Shown here one piece after another: positions 7,573 through 17,092 of a stretch of 64,000 bases of DNA (position 1 is its first letter; each line of letters begins with the position of its first letter). Both the position numbers and the translations under genes were made by a program. The DNA is from Rhodococcus sp. UNC23MFCrub1.1 (GTDB taxonomy: Bacteria; Actinomycetota; Actinomycetes; Mycobacteriales; Mycobacteriaceae): NCBI RefSeq assembly GCF_000686025.1, contig NZ_JMLQ01000001.1, positions 62,001 to 126,000 of the forward strand, written 5' to 3'. Below the pieces are notes generated by a model that saw only the letters and a program-made list of their open reading frames with translations, was not told the origin of the DNA and did not search any database.

Positions 7573-8473
7573 GACCATCACCGCGACCTGCACCACGTAC
7601 GCCGACGTCACCGAGATCCGGGCGCACGACCCGGGCGCGATCGACCGCGCCTGGGCCTCTCGCGTCACTCGTGAGACGGTGCGCGGAGACGGGCGGCTCA
7701 TGATCGTGGCCGCCGATCACCCCGCCCGCGGTGCCCTGTCGGTCGGCTCGAACCCGACGGCCATGAACAGTCGCACCGAACTGCTCGACCGCCTGCGCAC
7801 CGCGCTGGCCGACCCGGGAGTCGACGGTGTCCTCGCGACGTCCGAGATTCTCGACGACCTCGTCCTGCTCGGCGCCCTCGACGACAAGGTCGTCATCTCC
7901 TCGATGAACCGCGGCGGACTCGCCGGCGCGTCGTTCGAGCTCGACGACCGGATGACCGGCGCGACCGCGGCGTCCACCGCGAAGGCACGGATGAACGGCG
8001 CCAAGATGCTGACCCGCATCGACCTCGACGATCCCGGCACGCTCGGCACCCTCACCGCCTGCGCGCAGGCCATCGACGAACTCGCGGCCGAGGGCCTCAT
8101 GGCCATGGTCGAGCCGTTCCTGTCGTCGCGCCGCGACGGCAAGGTGGTCAACGATCTGCGTGCCGACGCCGTCATCAAGTCCATCCACATCGCCCAGGGC
8201 CTCGGCGCCTCGTCGGCGTACACCTGGATGAAGCTGCCCGTGGTCGACGAGATGGAGCGCGTCATGGACGCCACCACGCTCCCGACGCTGCTCCTCGGCG
8301 GCGACCCGCAGACCGCGCCCGACGAGACCTTCGCCAGTTGGGCACGCGCACTGAAGATCCCCGCCGTCCGCGGCCTCATCGTGGGCCGCACACTGCTCTA
8401 CCCGAAGGACGGCGACGTCGCCACCGCGGTGGCGACCGCAGTCGACATGGTGCGGGGCGGGGCGGACGAGTGA
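7565..8473 (+). CDS. Cgl0158-family (beta/alpha)8 aldolase of inositol catabolism
   Basis: This 302-residue protein resembles the aldolase-like TIM-barrel proteins found in actinobacterial iol clusters (Cgl0158 type). Visible segments are MIVAADHPARGALSVG, a VISSMNRGGLAG strand-turn, and VIKSIHIAQGLGASSAYTWMKLP, whose lysines are candidates for the Schiff base. The likely role is cleavage of 2-deoxy-5-keto-gluconate 6-phosphate, the product of IolC, in place of IolJ. This rests on operon position and family, not on a residue proven here. The start overlaps iolC by 8 bp, and the stop overlaps the iolB start as GTGA. Confidence 0.82.
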   Translation: MSETITATCTTYADVTEIRAHDPGAIDRAWASRVTRETVRGDGRLMIVAADHPARGALSVGSNPTAMNSRTELLDRLRTALADPGVDGVLATSEILDDLVLLGALDDKVVISSMNRGGLAGASFELDDRMTGATAASTAKARMNGAKMLTRIDLDDPGTLGTLTACAQAIDELAAEGLMAMVEPFLSSRRDGKVVNDLRADAVIKSIHIAQGLGASSAYTWMKLPVVDEMERVMDATTLPTLLLGGDPQTAPDETFASWARALKIPAVRGLIVGRTLLYPKDGDVATAVATAVDMVRGGADE

Positions 8474-9363
8474 ACAGCGAGTTCTACATTCCCGCCGTCC
8501 CCGGCGCCGGAGTCACAGTCACCCCGGAGAGCGCGGGATGGACCGAGTCCAGTCTGCGCACAGTGCTTCTCGCACCCGGCGAGTCCGTCGATCTCACCTC
8601 CGACGACGACGAGATCATGGTGGTCCCTCTGCAGGGATCCGCGACCGTCACGTGCGGCGAGGAGTCGTTCGCACTGACGGGGCGCGCGTCGGTCTTCGAC
8701 GGGCCCTCCGACTTCGCGTACGTCGGCCGTGACAGCAGCTACACCCTGCGCAGCGAGCAGGGTGGACGTTTCGCGCTGTGCGGCGCACGCGCCTCGCGGG
8801 CCCTGCCGTTCCGGTACGTTCCCGCCGCCGACGTCGCCGTCGAACTGCGCGGCGCGGGCAACTGCAGCCGTCAGGTGCACAACTTCGGCACCGCCGACAC
8901 CTTCGAGGCCGACTCGCTCATCGCGTGCGAGGTCATCACCCCCGGCGGCAACTGGTCGTCCTACCCCGGCCACAAGCACGACGAGGAGACCGAGACCGAA
9001 TCGGCACTCGAGGAGATCTACTACTTCGAGATCGACAGTGGCCGTGACGGTTCCGCCGGTTTCGGGTACCACCGCGTGTACGGCACACCCGAGCGTCCCA
9101 TCGAGGTGCTCGAAGAGGTGCGCACGGGTGACGTCGTCCTGGTCCCGCACGGGTATCACGGGCCGTCCGTCGCGGCGCCCGGCTACCACATGTACTACCT
9201 CAACGTCATGGCCGGACCGGGCAGCGAGCGCGCCTGGAAGATCGTCGACGATCCCGACCACACCTGGATCCGCAGCACGTGGGACGGCCAGGACGTCGAT
9301 CCACGCCTCCCCCTCACCCCCCGACCTCCGCTGGACTCAGCGCACCGTGGAAAAGGAGCCTGA
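8470..9363 (+). CDS. iolB: 5-deoxy-glucuronate isomerase
   Basis: A 297-residue cupin-type isomerase converting 5-deoxyglucuronate to 5-dehydro-2-deoxygluconate. The metal-binding block SSYPGHKHDEE and the tract EEIYYFEIDSG match the family, as does VLVPHGYHGPSVAAPGYHMYY near the C-terminus. The GTG start at 8470 shares GTGA with the upstream stop, so translation is coupled. Length is normal for IolB. Confidence 0.93.
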   Translation: MNSEFYIPAVPGAGVTVTPESAGWTESSLRTVLLAPGESVDLTSDDDEIMVVPLQGSATVTCGEESFALTGRASVFDGPSDFAYVGRDSSYTLRSEQGGRFALCGARASRALPFRYVPAADVAVELRGAGNCSRQVHNFGTADTFEADSLIACEVITPGGNWSSYPGHKHDEETETESALEEIYYFEIDSGRDGSAGFGYHRVYGTPERPIEVLEEVRTGDVVLVPHGYHGPSVAAPGYHMYYLNVMAGPGSERAWKIVDDPDHTWIRSTWDGQDVDPRLPLTPRPPLDSAHRGKGA

Positions 9364-9365
9364 CG

Positions 9366-11318
9366 ATGGTGTCCACCGCACCGATGTCACAGAGCAAGAC
9401 CGAGAACGCCGAGCCGATGGTGCACCTCACGGTGTCCCAGGCCATCGTCCGCTTCCTCGCCAACCAGTACGTCGAGCGTGACGGGGTCCGGACCAAGTTC
9501 TTCGCGGGCTGCTTCGGCATCTTCGGCCACGGCAACGTCGCCGGTCTCGGACAGGCGTTGCTGCAGGCCGAGATCGACGCCGTCGAGGCGGGCACCGAAC
9601 CGGAGCTCCCCTACGTCCTCGGCCGCAACGAGCAGGCCATGGTGCACAGCGCCGTCGGCTTCGCCCGCCAGAAGGACCGTCTCCAGACCTGGGCCGTCAG
9701 CGCCAGTGTCGGACCGGGCTCGACCAACATGCTCACCGGCGCGGCGTTGGCCACCATCAACCGGTTGCCCGTCCTGCTGCTCCCGGCGGACACCTTCGCC
9801 ACCCGCGCCTCCTCACCGGTGCTGCAGGAGCTCGAGCTCCCGTCCAGCGGCGACGTCACCGTCAACGACGCGTTCAAGCCGCTCTCGCGCTACTTCGATC
9901 GAGTGTGGCGCGCCGAGCAACTGCCCGCGGCTCTGCTCGGCGCCATGCGCGTCCTCACCGACCCGGTGGAGACCGGCGCCGCCACGGTCGCCGTCCCGCA
10001 GGACGTCCAGGCCGAGGCACACGACTGGCCCGAGTCGTTCTTCGCACCGCGCACCTGGCACGTCGCCCGCCCGCTGCCCGAGCGGTCCGTCGTCGCCCGC
10101 GCCGCCGAGATCATCCGCTCGGCGAAGGCGCCGCTGATCGTCGCCGGCGGCGGCGTCATCTACTCCGGTGCCACCGAGGCGCTCGCGTCGTTCGCGGAGA
10201 AGACCGGAATCCCCGTCGGCCAGAGCCAGGCCGGCAAGGGCTCCCTCGTGTACGACCACCCGCAGTCCGTCGGTGCCATCGGGTCCACCGGCACCACGGC
10301 CGCCAACGCCCTCGCGACCGAGGCCGACGTCGTCATCGGGATCGGCACGCGCTACAGCGATTTCACCAGCGCGTCGCGCACGGCCTTCTCCAACCCCGAC
10401 GTGCGGTTCGTCAACATCAACGTCGCGTCCATCGACTCGGTCAAACAGGGCGGTCTCTCCGTGGTCGCCGACGCCCGCGAGGCGCTCGAAGCACTGACGG
10501 GCGCGCTCGCGGACCACGAGGTGAGCGCCGAGTACCGTGCGCGCGCCACCGAACTCGCCGCCGAGTGGGATCGCACGGTCGCCTCGGTCTACGCCGTGGA
10601 CGACGACAACCTCGGCATGAACCAGAACCAGGTCATCGGTCTCACCAACTCGCTGTCCGACCCACGCGACATCGTCGTGTGCGCCGCCGGCTCGATGCCC
10701 GGAGACCTTCACAAGCTCTGGCGCACACGCGATGCCAAGGGCTACCACGTCGAGTACGGGTTCTCCTGCATGGGCTACGAGGTGGCCGGCGGCATCGGCG
10801 TCAAGATGGCGGCACCGGATCGCGACGTCTTCGTCATGGTCGGCGACGGCAGCTACCTCATGATGGCCACCGAGCTGGTCACCGCGGTCCAGGAAGGCGT
10901 GAAGGTCATCCTGGTGCTGGTGCAGAACCACGGCTTCGCCTCCATCGGATCACTGTCGGAGTCGCTCGGCTCCCAGCGCTTCGGCACCGCGTACCGCTAC
11001 CGGTCCGAGTCCGGTCGACTCGACGGCGGTGTGCTGCCCGTCGATCTGGCGGCCAACGCACAGAGTCTCGGCGCCGACGTCATCCGCGTGAACACCGCCG
11101 GCGAGTTCGCCGACGCCGTCAAGGTGGCCAAGGCGGCGGACCGCTGCACGGTCATCCACGTCGAGACCGATCCGCTGATCGCCGCTCCGGACAGCGAGTC
11201 CTGGTGGGACGTCCCGGTCAGCGCCACCTCGACGCTCGAGAGCACGCAGACGGCGTACGAGACGTACGAGGCGTGGAAGAAGGTCCAGCGGCCGTACCTC
11301 CGGCCGTCCGCCGACTGA
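9366..11318 (+). CDS. iolD: 3D-(3,5/4)-trihydroxycyclohexane-1,2-dione acylhydrolase (decyclizing)
   Basis: This 650-residue thiamine-diphosphate enzyme opens the inositol-derived ring. The N-terminal Pyr domain begins LTVSQAIVRFLANQYVERDG, the central domain carries IVAGGGVIYSGA, and the C-terminal PP domain carries the ThDP/Mg signature VGDGSYLMMATEL ending at QNHG. AAAAGGAG lies about 6 bases before ATG 9366, which is 2 bp after the iolB stop. It is the last gene of the operon. The usual partners iolE, iolA and a clear iolG are not in this operon and must lie elsewhere or be supplied by other genes. Confidence 0.94.
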   Translation: MVSTAPMSQSKTENAEPMVHLTVSQAIVRFLANQYVERDGVRTKFFAGCFGIFGHGNVAGLGQALLQAEIDAVEAGTEPELPYVLGRNEQAMVHSAVGFARQKDRLQTWAVSASVGPGSTNMLTGAALATINRLPVLLLPADTFATRASSPVLQELELPSSGDVTVNDAFKPLSRYFDRVWRAEQLPAALLGAMRVLTDPVETGAATVAVPQDVQAEAHDWPESFFAPRTWHVARPLPERSVVARAAEIIRSAKAPLIVAGGGVIYSGATEALASFAEKTGIPVGQSQAGKGSLVYDHPQSVGAIGSTGTTAANALATEADVVIGIGTRYSDFTSASRTAFSNPDVRFVNINVASIDSVKQGGLSVVADAREALEALTGALADHEVSAEYRARATELAAEWDRTVASVYAVDDDNLGMNQNQVIGLTNSLSDPRDIVVCAAGSMPGDLHKLWRTRDAKGYHVEYGFSCMGYEVAGGIGVKMAAPDRDVFVMVGDGSYLMMATELVTAVQEGVKVILVLVQNHGFASIGSLSESLGSQRFGTAYRYRSESGRLDGGVLPVDLAANAQSLGADVIRVNTAGEFADAVKVAKAADRCTVIHVETDPLIAAPDSESWWDVPVSATSTLESTQTAYETYEAWKKVQRPYLRPSAD

Positions 11319-11339
11319 CTTCTCGATCCGGACACACCC

Positions 11340-11383
11340 GGTCACCCGGGGCGGCGTGCGCGAGCGCGCCGCCTAGGGTGACC
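11340..11383 (+). terminator. Long two-part hairpin between iolD and the carboxypeptidase gene
   Basis: An outer 8-bp stem (GGTCACCC with GGGTGACC) surrounds an inner 10-bp stem (11350-11359 with 11364-11373) and a GCGA loop. It probably ends iol transcription. The right arm also contains the only Shine-Dalgarno-like bases (GGGTGA) for the next gene, so it may affect that gene's translation too. Confidence 0.55.
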
Positions 11384-11387
11384 GGTG

Positions 11388-12767
11388 ATGAACATTCACG
11401 ACCGCACCGGACGCGGCCGACGGACAGCCGCGGCGATCGCGACGGCGGTCGTGCTCGTGGGTACGCCGGCACTCCTTCCGAGTCTCGCCGGGGCGCAGCC
11501 CGCACCGCCTCCGACGTCCACCCCGTTCCGGACGCCCGACACCGACGCCTGTCCCCACCGTGACGTGCCACCACCGGCCATCGATGCGTCCGAGGTCCCC
11601 GCTCCCGGCGACGCGGAACCGCAGCCCGTACCCGTCCCGGCCGAGACGGTCGGCGGCGAGGAACTGGCGGCGTGCGGTGTGATCACCGCGGCCGGTGCGC
11701 CCGCTCTTCCCGCGGACATCTCGGCGGCGGGATGGGTGCTCACCGATCTCGACTCCGGCGCGGTGATCGCGGCGAAGGATCCGCACGGCCGGTACCGGCC
11801 GGCGAGCACGATCAAGGTCCTGCTGGCGCTCGTCGCGCTCGACGAGCTCGATCTCGATCGCACCGTGGTGGCCACCGCGGAGGACGCGGCCGCCGAGGGC
11901 AGCGCGGTGGGCATCGGTACCGGCGGCGTGTACTCGGTGCGCCAGCTGATGCAGGGGCTGGTGATGGCGTCGGGCAACGATGCGGCGCACGCCCTCGCCG
12001 TCCAGCTCGGCGGCGTCGACACCGCCGTGGAGAAGATGAACGCGAAGGCCCGTGAGCTCGGTGCCCTGGACACGCGCACGGCGTCGCCGTCGGGTCTCGA
12101 CGGACCGGGCATGGCCTGCTCACCCTACGATCTGGCGCTCATCTTCCGGGCCGCGATGGACGATCCGACCTTCGCCGAACTCGTTGCCACCGAATCGGTT
12201 CCGTTCCCGGGCTATCCCAAGGACGCGTCGAAGCCGGACAACCCCTCACGGCCCGACATGCCCGGCGTGCCGGTGAACCCCGATCTGCCGCTCAACGAGG
12301 ACCGGCCGGGCTTCACCCTTGCCAGCGACAATGCGCTGCTGTTCAACTACCCGGATGCACTGGGCGGCAAGAACGGCTACACCGACGACGCACGCCAGAC
12401 CTTCGTCGGCGCGGCCGAACGCGGTGGCCGCCGGTTGGCCGTGTCGCTCATGAATGCCGACGTGCTGCCCATCCGGCCCTGGGAGCAGGCCGCCCGCCTG
12501 CTCGACTACGGCTTCACGCAGCCTGCCGACACGGTGGTGGGCACCCTGGTGACCGGGAGCCCGGACGCGGCGGCGGCGCCGACCTCGTCGACCCCCGCCT
12601 CGACCGCGCCGACCGATCGCCGGACCGAGGCGAGCAGTGGCGGCGCCTATGCCGGAGTGGACGACGAGAGCGAGGTGGCGATCAGGGTCGGTGCAGGAGT
12701 TCTGGGTCTGATCGTCGTGATCGGGCTCCTCCTGTGGGCGCGCACGCTGCACCGCAGACGGTCCTGA
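11388..12767 (+). CDS. D-alanyl-D-alanine carboxypeptidase (DacB1-like, peptidase S11)
   Basis: This 459-residue exported peptidoglycan enzyme removes the terminal D-Ala from stem peptides. An N-terminal signal peptide (to about residue 36) is followed by a proline-rich spacer. The penicillin-binding motifs are S140-T-I-K143, S195-G-N197 and K328-N-G330; the last is KNG rather than the usual KTG. The C-terminus has a Ser/Thr/Ala-rich stretch, one transmembrane helix (VLGLIVVIGLLLWA) and a basic tail, so it is anchored by its C-terminus. ATG 11388 is preferred over the adjacent GTG 11385, but they are not really separable. It converges with yhjD. Confidence 0.88.
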   Translation: MNIHDRTGRGRRTAAAIATAVVLVGTPALLPSLAGAQPAPPPTSTPFRTPDTDACPHRDVPPPAIDASEVPAPGDAEPQPVPVPAETVGGEELAACGVITAAGAPALPADISAAGWVLTDLDSGAVIAAKDPHGRYRPASTIKVLLALVALDELDLDRTVVATAEDAAAEGSAVGIGTGGVYSVRQLMQGLVMASGNDAAHALAVQLGGVDTAVEKMNAKARELGALDTRTASPSGLDGPGMACSPYDLALIFRAAMDDPTFAELVATESVPFPGYPKDASKPDNPSRPDMPGVPVNPDLPLNEDRPGFTLASDNALLFNYPDALGGKNGYTDDARQTFVGAAERGGRRLAVSLMNADVLPIRPWEQAARLLDYGFTQPADTVVGTLVTGSPDAAAAPTSSTPASTAPTDRRTEASSGGAYAGVDDESEVAIRVGAGVLGLIVVIGLLLWARTLHRRRS

Positions 12768-12779
12768 CCACGCTGCACG

Positions 12780-13802
12780 TCAGCGTCGGCGCCGGCCGCG
12801 CCATCCGCCCAGGCCGAGCACGGTGAGCACGCCGGCGCCGACGAGAGCTGCCGCACCGGCGGGTGAGACCCCTTCGCGGACCACCACCTGCGGTGCGATC
12901 ACCGCACTGTCGGGCACGGCGGGTGCCGCGAGGGACAGGTTCTCCGTGGCCGTCGCCGCCCACGCCGTCGAGAACAAGAGGAAGCGTGACGTCGTGAAGG
13001 CGAACACGAGGATGCCGATGATCGGTCCGAACGTGGCACCGGCCGGACCGGACGTGACGCTCTCGAGGTAGACCGCGCCGACCTGCTTGAAGATCTCGAA
13101 CACCACGGCCGCCAACAGCGCGGCGCGTGCCGCGCTGCGCACGGTCACGGGCTCACGGGGCAGCCGGGCGATGACCCACACGAACAGTGCCCACGTCGCG
13201 GCGATCGCCAGGGCGAACGACGCGATCTGCACGGCGACGCCGACACCGGGAACATCGTCCAGATTGACGGCCTTCAGAAGTACGGGGACCACCGACCCGC
13301 TGGCCACCGCCGACAGGCCGAGCGAGATCACCAGGGCCAGACCCAGACCGAGCAGCGCTCCGAGATCCTTGGCCTTGGTGGCCAGGAAGCTGCCCGCCTC
13401 GTGCGGCGTCTCCCACATCGCGGTGAGCGCCTCCCGCAGATTGGCCGTCCATCCGAGGCCTGCGTAGAGCGCACCCAGGAGACCGATGATGCCCACGCTG
13501 GTGCGCGACTCGATGGCACTCGAGACCAGTTCGTTGATGGTGCCCGCGAAACTCCCGGGAACGTTCTCGGCGATCTGGGACTGCAGTTCCGTCAACAGGT
13601 CCGGCCGGGAGGCCAGAACGAAGCCCACCACGGCGAACGCGACCATCAGCAGCGGGAAGAGGGCCAGAACGCTGAAGTAGGTGATACCCGCGGCGTAGTA
13701 GTCGCCCTTCTGCTGCTGGTACACCGAGCCGGCCCGCGCGAGGTGATCGAACCACGGCCACCGCCGTCGACGTTCCTCGATGATCGCCGCGAAGTCCGGC
13801 AT
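12780..13802 (-). CDS. yhjD: YihY/YhjD-family inner membrane protein
   Basis: This 340-residue protein has about six membrane segments of the YihY/virulence factor BrkB family. Family landmarks are the N-terminal GDYYAAGITYFSVLALFPLLM and the central GLGWTANLREALTAMW. The transported substrate is not established. The C-terminus ends with an extra hydrophobic segment (GAAALVGAGVLTVLGLGG) and an Arg-rich tail. It starts 5 bp after the trpS stop, so the two are one operon, an arrangement I recall from mycobacteria. Confidence 0.87.
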   Translation of the reverse strand: MPDFAAIIEERRRRWPWFDHLARAGSVYQQQKGDYYAAGITYFSVLALFPLLMVAFAVVGFVLASRPDLLTELQSQIAENVPGSFAGTINELVSSAIESRTSVGIIGLLGALYAGLGWTANLREALTAMWETPHEAGSFLATKAKDLGALLGLGLALVISLGLSAVASGSVVPVLLKAVNLDDVPGVGVAVQIASFALAIAATWALFVWVIARLPREPVTVRSAARAALLAAVVFEIFKQVGAVYLESVTSGPAGATFGPIIGILVFAFTTSRFLLFSTAWAATATENLSLAAPAVPDSAVIAPQVVVREGVSPAGAAALVGAGVLTVLGLGGWRGRRRR

Positions 13803-13807
13803 GGCGC

Positions 13808-14854
<1,047 letters not shown>

Positions 14855-14892
14855 CTACAGATTCAATCACCTCTGGTCGTAGGGTCTGCGCC

Positions 14893-15909
14893 ATGACCAC
14901 TGACAGGACGTCCGACACCGCCGTGACCATCGGCTCGGCGCCGGGGATCGAGGTGGAGGTGCTGCCGTACGGTGCGACCCTGCTGCGCCTGACCGTCACG
15001 GGCGGGGACGGTGTGCGCCGCGACGTGTCGGTCGGCGTCGCCGGCGAAGCCGAGTTGCGCGCGGGCACGGACTACCTCGGGGCGACCGTGGGGCGCTACG
15101 CCAATCGCATCGCGCACGGGCGATTCGACCTCGACGGTGAGCGGGTGGAGGTGTCGCGCAACGACGGCGACAACCACCTGCACGGCGGAGTCGACGGCTT
15201 CGACTCCCGCACCTGGACGGTGGAGCGGGTCACCGCTGACGAGGTGGAACTGTCCCTGGTGAGTCCCGACGGCGACCAGGGCTACCCCGGCGAGGTGCGG
15301 GCACGCGCCGTCTACTCGGTCCAGGGAGACACGATGCGCATCGAGTACCTCGCGCAGACCTCACGTACGACAGTGGTGAACCTGACCAGCCATGCCTACA
15401 TCGATCTCGACGGACACGGTGTCGACGACCTCGAACTGCAGGTGGACGCGGCCTCGTTCGTGCCCGTGGACTCCGCGGGAATTCCCACGAACGGTGTCGT
15501 CCCGGTCGACGGCACGGCACTCGACCTGCGGCTCCCGCGCCGCATCGGCGATGTCGTCCGGTCCGACGATCCTCATGTGGCGGCCACGCGAGGGGTGGAC
15601 CACAACTTCGTCCTCGACGGACCCGAGGACGGCGGGGAGTTGCGCCGCGCCGCGCGTGTCACGTCGCATCGCAGCGACACGACGCTCGAGGTGTGGACGA
15701 ATCGGCCCGGGCTGCAGGTCTACACCGGCAACTTCCTCGACGGCAGCACCGTGTCCCGACGCGGTACCGCGCTGCGTCAGGGCGACGGACTCGCGCTCGA
15801 GCCCCAGTTCTTCCCCGACAGCCCGAACCGGCCGGCGTTCCCGTCGGCCGTCCTGCGCCCGGGCGAGACGTCTCGCTGCGTGATCGAGTACAGGTTCGCC
15901 GCGCGATAG
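14893..15909 (+). CDS. Aldose 1-epimerase (mutarotase family)
   Basis: This 338-residue GalM-fold protein interconverts alpha and beta anomers of an aldose. Catalytic and binding motifs are present: NHLHGG, NLTSHAYIDLDG with its histidine, and the catalytic Glu in LEPQFFPDSPN. The start ATG has only a weak AGGG upstream. The ara operon on the same strand begins 192 bp downstream behind its own promoter, so a role with arabinose is plausible but not shown. Confidence 0.88.
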   Translation: MTTDRTSDTAVTIGSAPGIEVEVLPYGATLLRLTVTGGDGVRRDVSVGVAGEAELRAGTDYLGATVGRYANRIAHGRFDLDGERVEVSRNDGDNHLHGGVDGFDSRTWTVERVTADEVELSLVSPDGDQGYPGEVRARAVYSVQGDTMRIEYLAQTSRTTVVNLTSHAYIDLDGHGVDDLELQVDAASFVPVDSAGIPTNGVVPVDGTALDLRLPRRIGDVVRSDDPHVAATRGVDHNFVLDGPEDGGELRRAARVTSHRSDTTLEVWTNRPGLQVYTGNFLDGSTVSRRGTALRQGDGLALEPQFFPDSPNRPAFPSAVLRPGETSRCVIEYRFAAR

Positions 15910-15982
15910 TCGGCCCACCTCCAGCCTTCCCGCGGTGTGGTCGTCCGGCCCTCCCGCGTCACGACCGCCACATGATGCCATT

Positions 15983-16074
15983 GATGTGAGCGTTCACATC
16001 TCGTTTCGGCAATGTTCGCGAACCTCTTGACGCAGACGAATGTTAACGCTCACACTCTGTGTCACGCGTCACAC
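15983..16074 (+). promoter_or_regulatory. Promoter region with three LacI-type operator-like palindromes before the ara operon
   Basis: Three sites fit TGTNA-N4-TCACA: TGTGAGCGTTCACA (15985-15998, extendable to 18 bp), TGTTAACGCTCACA (16041-16054) and TGTCACGCGTCACA (16060-16073). Between the first two lies GTTCGCGAAC, a perfect palindrome, and a TTGACG (16027-16032) that may be the -35. Binding would cover the promoter. The obvious regulator is the LacI-family protein encoded inside the operon at 20858-21886. Confidence 0.6.
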
Positions 16075-16101
16075 GGAGTGATGCCTACAGAGGAGACCAC
16101 G

Positions 16102-17091
16102 ATGACGTCGAAGAGAGTCGTTGCAGCGAGCACGTTCCTGGTGAGCAGTGCGCTGATCCTGAGTGCCTGCGGCGGCGGAGGCGACTCCGCGAGCGGCGGA
16201 GGCGGGACCGTCCTGGGTTTCTCGCAGGTCGGAGCCGAGAGCGGCTGGCGCACCGCCAACACCACGTCGATCCAGGGCGCGGCGAGCGAGGCCGGAATCG
16301 ATCTCAAGTTCTCCGACGCACAGCAGAAGCAGGAGAACCAGATCAAGGCCATCCGCACCTACATCCAGCAGAAGGTGGACGTGATCGCCTTCAGCCCGGT
16401 CGTCGAGACAGGCTGGGAGCCGGTGCTGCAGGAAGCGAAGCGCGCGAACATCCCCGTGATCCTCACCGACCGCTCGGTCGACACGACGGACGAGTCGCTG
16501 TACGCCACGTTCCTCGGATCCGACTTCGTCGCCGAGGGCGTCAAGGCCGGCGACTGGCTCGTCGAGAACAGCGCGACGTCGGACGTCAACGCCGACGGAC
16601 GCATCAACGTGGTCGAGCTCGAGGGCACGACGGGTGCCGCACCGGCCATCGATCGCGCCGAGGGCTTCCGCGAGGCCATCGCCGCACAACCGACCATCGC
16701 CATCTCCAAGTCCCAGACCGGTGACTTCACCCGCGACGGCGGCAAGCAGGTCATGGAGTCGTTCCTGAACTCCGACAAGGCCATCGACGTGGTCTACGCC
16801 CACAACGACGACATGGGCCTCGGCGCCATCGAGGCCATCGAGGCGGCCGGCCTCGTCCCCGGCAAGGACATCAAGATCATCACCGTCGACGCGGTCAAGG
16901 ACGGCATGCAGGCGCTGGCCGACGGCAAGATCGACTACATCGTCGAGTGCAACCCGCTGCTCGGACCGCAACTGATGGACCTGACGAAGAAGGTCGTCGC
17001 CGGCGACGAGGTACCCAAGCGCGTGGTCACCGAGGAGACCACCTTCACCCGCGAGCAGGCCGCCTCCGTGCTCGCCGACCGCCAGTACTGA
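16102..17091 (+). CDS. Sugar ABC transporter substrate-binding lipoprotein (YtfQ-like, probable arabinose binder)
   Basis: A 329-residue lipoprotein with signal peptide and lipobox LILSAC (Cys23), then a Gly/Ser spacer and a type-I periplasmic-binding fold. The segments VLGFSQVGAESGWRTANT and YAHNDDMGLGAIEAIEAAG resemble the galactofuranose binder YtfQ. ATG 16102 has AGGAGA about 6 bases upstream; the earlier in-frame start at 16012 lies in the promoter. With the following ATPase and two permeases it forms a complete importer. The arabinose catabolic genes in the same operon suggest arabinose, perhaps the furanose form, as ligand (inference). Confidence 0.88.
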   Translation: MTSKRVVAASTFLVSSALILSACGGGGDSASGGGGTVLGFSQVGAESGWRTANTTSIQGAASEAGIDLKFSDAQQKQENQIKAIRTYIQQKVDVIAFSPVVETGWEPVLQEAKRANIPVILTDRSVDTTDESLYATFLGSDFVAEGVKAGDWLVENSATSDVNADGRINVVELEGTTGAAPAIDRAEGFREAIAAQPTIAISKSQTGDFTRDGGKQVMESFLNSDKAIDVVYAHNDDMGLGAIEAIEAAGLVPGKDIKIITVDAVKDGMQALADGKIDYIVECNPLLGPQLMDLTKKVVAGDEVPKRVVTEETTFTREQAASVLADRQY

Positions 17092-17092
17092 C

